Positions 62,842 through 64,000 of a stretch of 64,000 bases of DNA are shown here, piece by piece. The notes below the pieces were generated by a model that saw only the letters and a list, made by a program, of their open reading frames with translations, was not told where the DNA came from and ran no database searches. Origin of the DNA: Citrobacter sedlakii NBRC 105722 (GTDB lineage: Bacteria > Pseudomonadota > Gammaproteobacteria > Enterobacterales > Enterobacteriaceae); contig NZ_BBNB01000001.1 in the NCBI RefSeq assembly GCF_000759835.1, positions 124,001 through 188,000 on the forward strand. The letters run 5' to 3'. A program made the position numbers and the translations under genes. Position 1 is the first letter of the stretch. Each line of letters begins with the position of its first letter.

Positions 62842-64000
62842 ATGCAGGATGTTGTTATCGTTGCGGCCACCCGCACGCCCATTGGCAGCTTTCACGGCGC
62901 TTTAGCCCCGCTCCCGGCGGTAGAACTCGGCGCGTGCGTCATTCGCGCATTGCTGGAGAAAACCGCCCTGCCAGCCGATGCGATCGACGAAGTCATTTTC
63001 GGGCAGGTACTGACCGCAGGCTGTGGACAAAACCCGGCGCGGCAAACAGCCCTCCGCGCCGGACTGCCGGTCACGACGCCGGCGGTGACGCTGAATCTGG
63101 TTTGTGGATCGGGATTAAAAGCGGTGCTGCAAGCGGCTCAGGCCATTCGCTGCGGTGATGCGGAGATTGTTATTGCAGGCGGACAGGAAAGTATGAGCAA
63201 CGCCCCCTACCTTCTGGACGGCGCACGGACGGGGCTGCGCCTCGGCCACGCCAGCATGAAGGACAGCGTGGTACATGACGGCCTTTGGGACGCGTTTAAT
63301 GACTACCACATGGGCATCACTGCCGAGAATCTGGCAGAGAGGTTTGTCATTAGCCGTGAGCAACAGGATGCGTTTGCCCTTCGCTCACAGCGAAAAGCGA
63401 CGCTGGCGCTCGAGGCTGGTTACTTTAGCGCCGAAATCACACCGCTAAACGTTCCGCAGGGTAAGAAACCGCCGCGACGGGTTGAGCGAGACGAACAGCC
63501 GCGTGCGGACACACAGGCTGAGAAACTGGCCCAACTAAAACCGGCCTTTCGTCCGGGAGACGGGACGGTTACCGCCGGGAACGCCTCGTCGATTAACGAT
63601 GGCGCCGCCGCCGTGATGCTGATGAGCGCCAGCCGCGCCGCGGCGCTGAATTTACCGGCGCTGGCGCGCATTGCTGGCTACGCCGTTTCTGGCGTCGATC
63701 CGGCGGTCATGGGGATCGGTCCTGTTGAGGCCTCGCAGCAATGCCTGCAACGCGCGGGCTGGACGCTGGCGCAAGTCGATCTGATCGAAGCGAACGAGGC
63801 CTTTGCCGCACAGGCGCTGGCGGTCGGTCAAGCACTCGACTGGGACGAAAGCAAAGTTAACGTTAACGGCGGCGCTATCGCGCTCGGTCATCCGATTGGC
63901 GCGTCCGGCTGCCGCATTCTGGTCACATTGCTGCACGAGATGGCGCGACGCAACGTCGGCAAAGGACTCGCAACCTTGTGCGTCGGCGGTGGTCAGGGTG
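62842..64000 (+). CDS. Acetyl-CoA acetyltransferase (thiolase), cut by the window end
   Basis: An open frame of 386 codons from the ATG at 62842 (GAGGAG seven bases ahead) that runs off the window; only a few C-terminal residues should be missing. The thiolase residues are all there: Cys88 (NLVCGSG, acyl carrier), His350 (GHPIGASG) and Cys380 (CVGGGQG). It resembles AtoB, which splits acetoacetyl-CoA to two acetyl-CoA or condenses them. With the CoA-transferase before it, it forms a short-chain ketoacid degradation pathway like ato. Confidence 0.93.
   Translation, partial: MQDVVIVAATRTPIGSFHGALAPLPAVELGACVIRALLEKTALPADAIDEVIFGQVLTAGCGQNPARQTALRAGLPVTTPAVTLNLVCGSGLKAVLQAAQAIRCGDAEIVIAGGQESMSNAPYLLDGARTGLRLGHASMKDSVVHDGLWDAFNDYHMGITAENLAERFVISREQQDAFALRSQRKATLALEAGYFSAEITPLNVPQGKKPPRRVERDEQPRADTQAEKLAQLKPAFRPGDGTVTAGNASSINDGAAAVMLMSASRAAALNLPALARIAGYAVSGVDPAVMGIGPVEASQQCLQRAGWTLAQVDLIEANEAFAAQALAVGQALDWDESKVNVNGGAIALGHPIGASGCRILVTLLHEMARRNVGKGLATLCVGGGQG

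Noticed and set aside
1..64000. Prophage, insertion sequence, CRISPR, tRNA and rRNA
   Set aside because: No integrase, transposase, spaced direct-repeat array or recognisable tRNA/rRNA was seen on either strand.

Overview
The window is chromosomal DNA of an enteric gammaproteobacterium close to Escherichia, Salmonella and Citrobacter. Many proteins are recognisable orthologues of Escherichia coli K-12 genes (ydeJ, ydeI, mgtS, ydeE, eamA, marRAB, marC, sotB, yneJ, sad, glsA2, yneG, dgcF, uxaB, yneE, tam, digH, bluR, bluF, ycgZ, ymgA, ariR, dosC, dosP), running in the reverse orientation to the usual K-12 map. Between them sit genes K-12 lacks at these places: a urea-type ABC transporter, an autotransporter, a treZ-treY-glgX trehalose operon as in Salmonella, two chemoreceptors and a ketoacid CoA-transferase operon. 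A Citrobacter-like organism is the best guess; this is inference. I found no rRNA, tRNA, CRISPR array, insertion sequence or phage integrase.

Layout. 1-3.8 kb: ydeJ operon, ydeI, a serine-hydrolase lipoprotein, then the small RNA MgrR and the 31-residue membrane protein MgtS facing each other, both with PhoP-type promoters. 3.8-11 kb: a MetE-like methyltransferase behind three tandem Met boxes, then urtABCDE behind a sigma-54 promoter. 11-22.7 kb: ydeE, eamA, a 1379-residue autotransporter divergent from an atypical LuxR-type regulator with two RcsAB-like boxes between them, then marRAB/marC with their operators, sotB and a PhzF-family isomerase. 22.7-31.8 kb: LysR regulator/secreted hydrolase/NepI-like efflux pump, yneJ/sad, a chemoreceptor, glutaminase and yneG. 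31.9-38.4 kb: diguanylate cyclase, acetyltransferase, uxaB with an ExuR-like operator, yneE and tam. 37.7-41.1 kb: a divergent acetyltransferase/MocR pair and a type II toxin-antitoxin pair with a 20-bp palindrome. 41.3-46.9 kb: digH, the blue-light locus bluR-bluF/ycgZ-ymgA-ariR and a DUF1264 lipoprotein. 46.9-57.8 kb: glgX-treY-treZ and the oxygen-sensing pair dosC-dosP. 57.8-64 kb: a dCache chemoreceptor with a sigma-28 promoter, an HdeB-like chaperone, a LysR regulator, and scoA-scoB-thiolase, the last cut by the window edge.

Taken together, the region is rich in stationary-phase, stress and surface-lifestyle functions: four c-di-GMP-domain proteins (DgcF, BluF, DosC, DosP), Rcs-linked connectors, two chemoreceptors, trehalose synthesis, acid and antibiotic stress. 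The points most worth a second look are a shared GTGAC-N3-GTCAC palindrome upstream of three unrelated transcription units, the RcsAB-like boxes at the autotransporter/regulator pair, and the repeat-flanked MocR/acetyltransferase pair.
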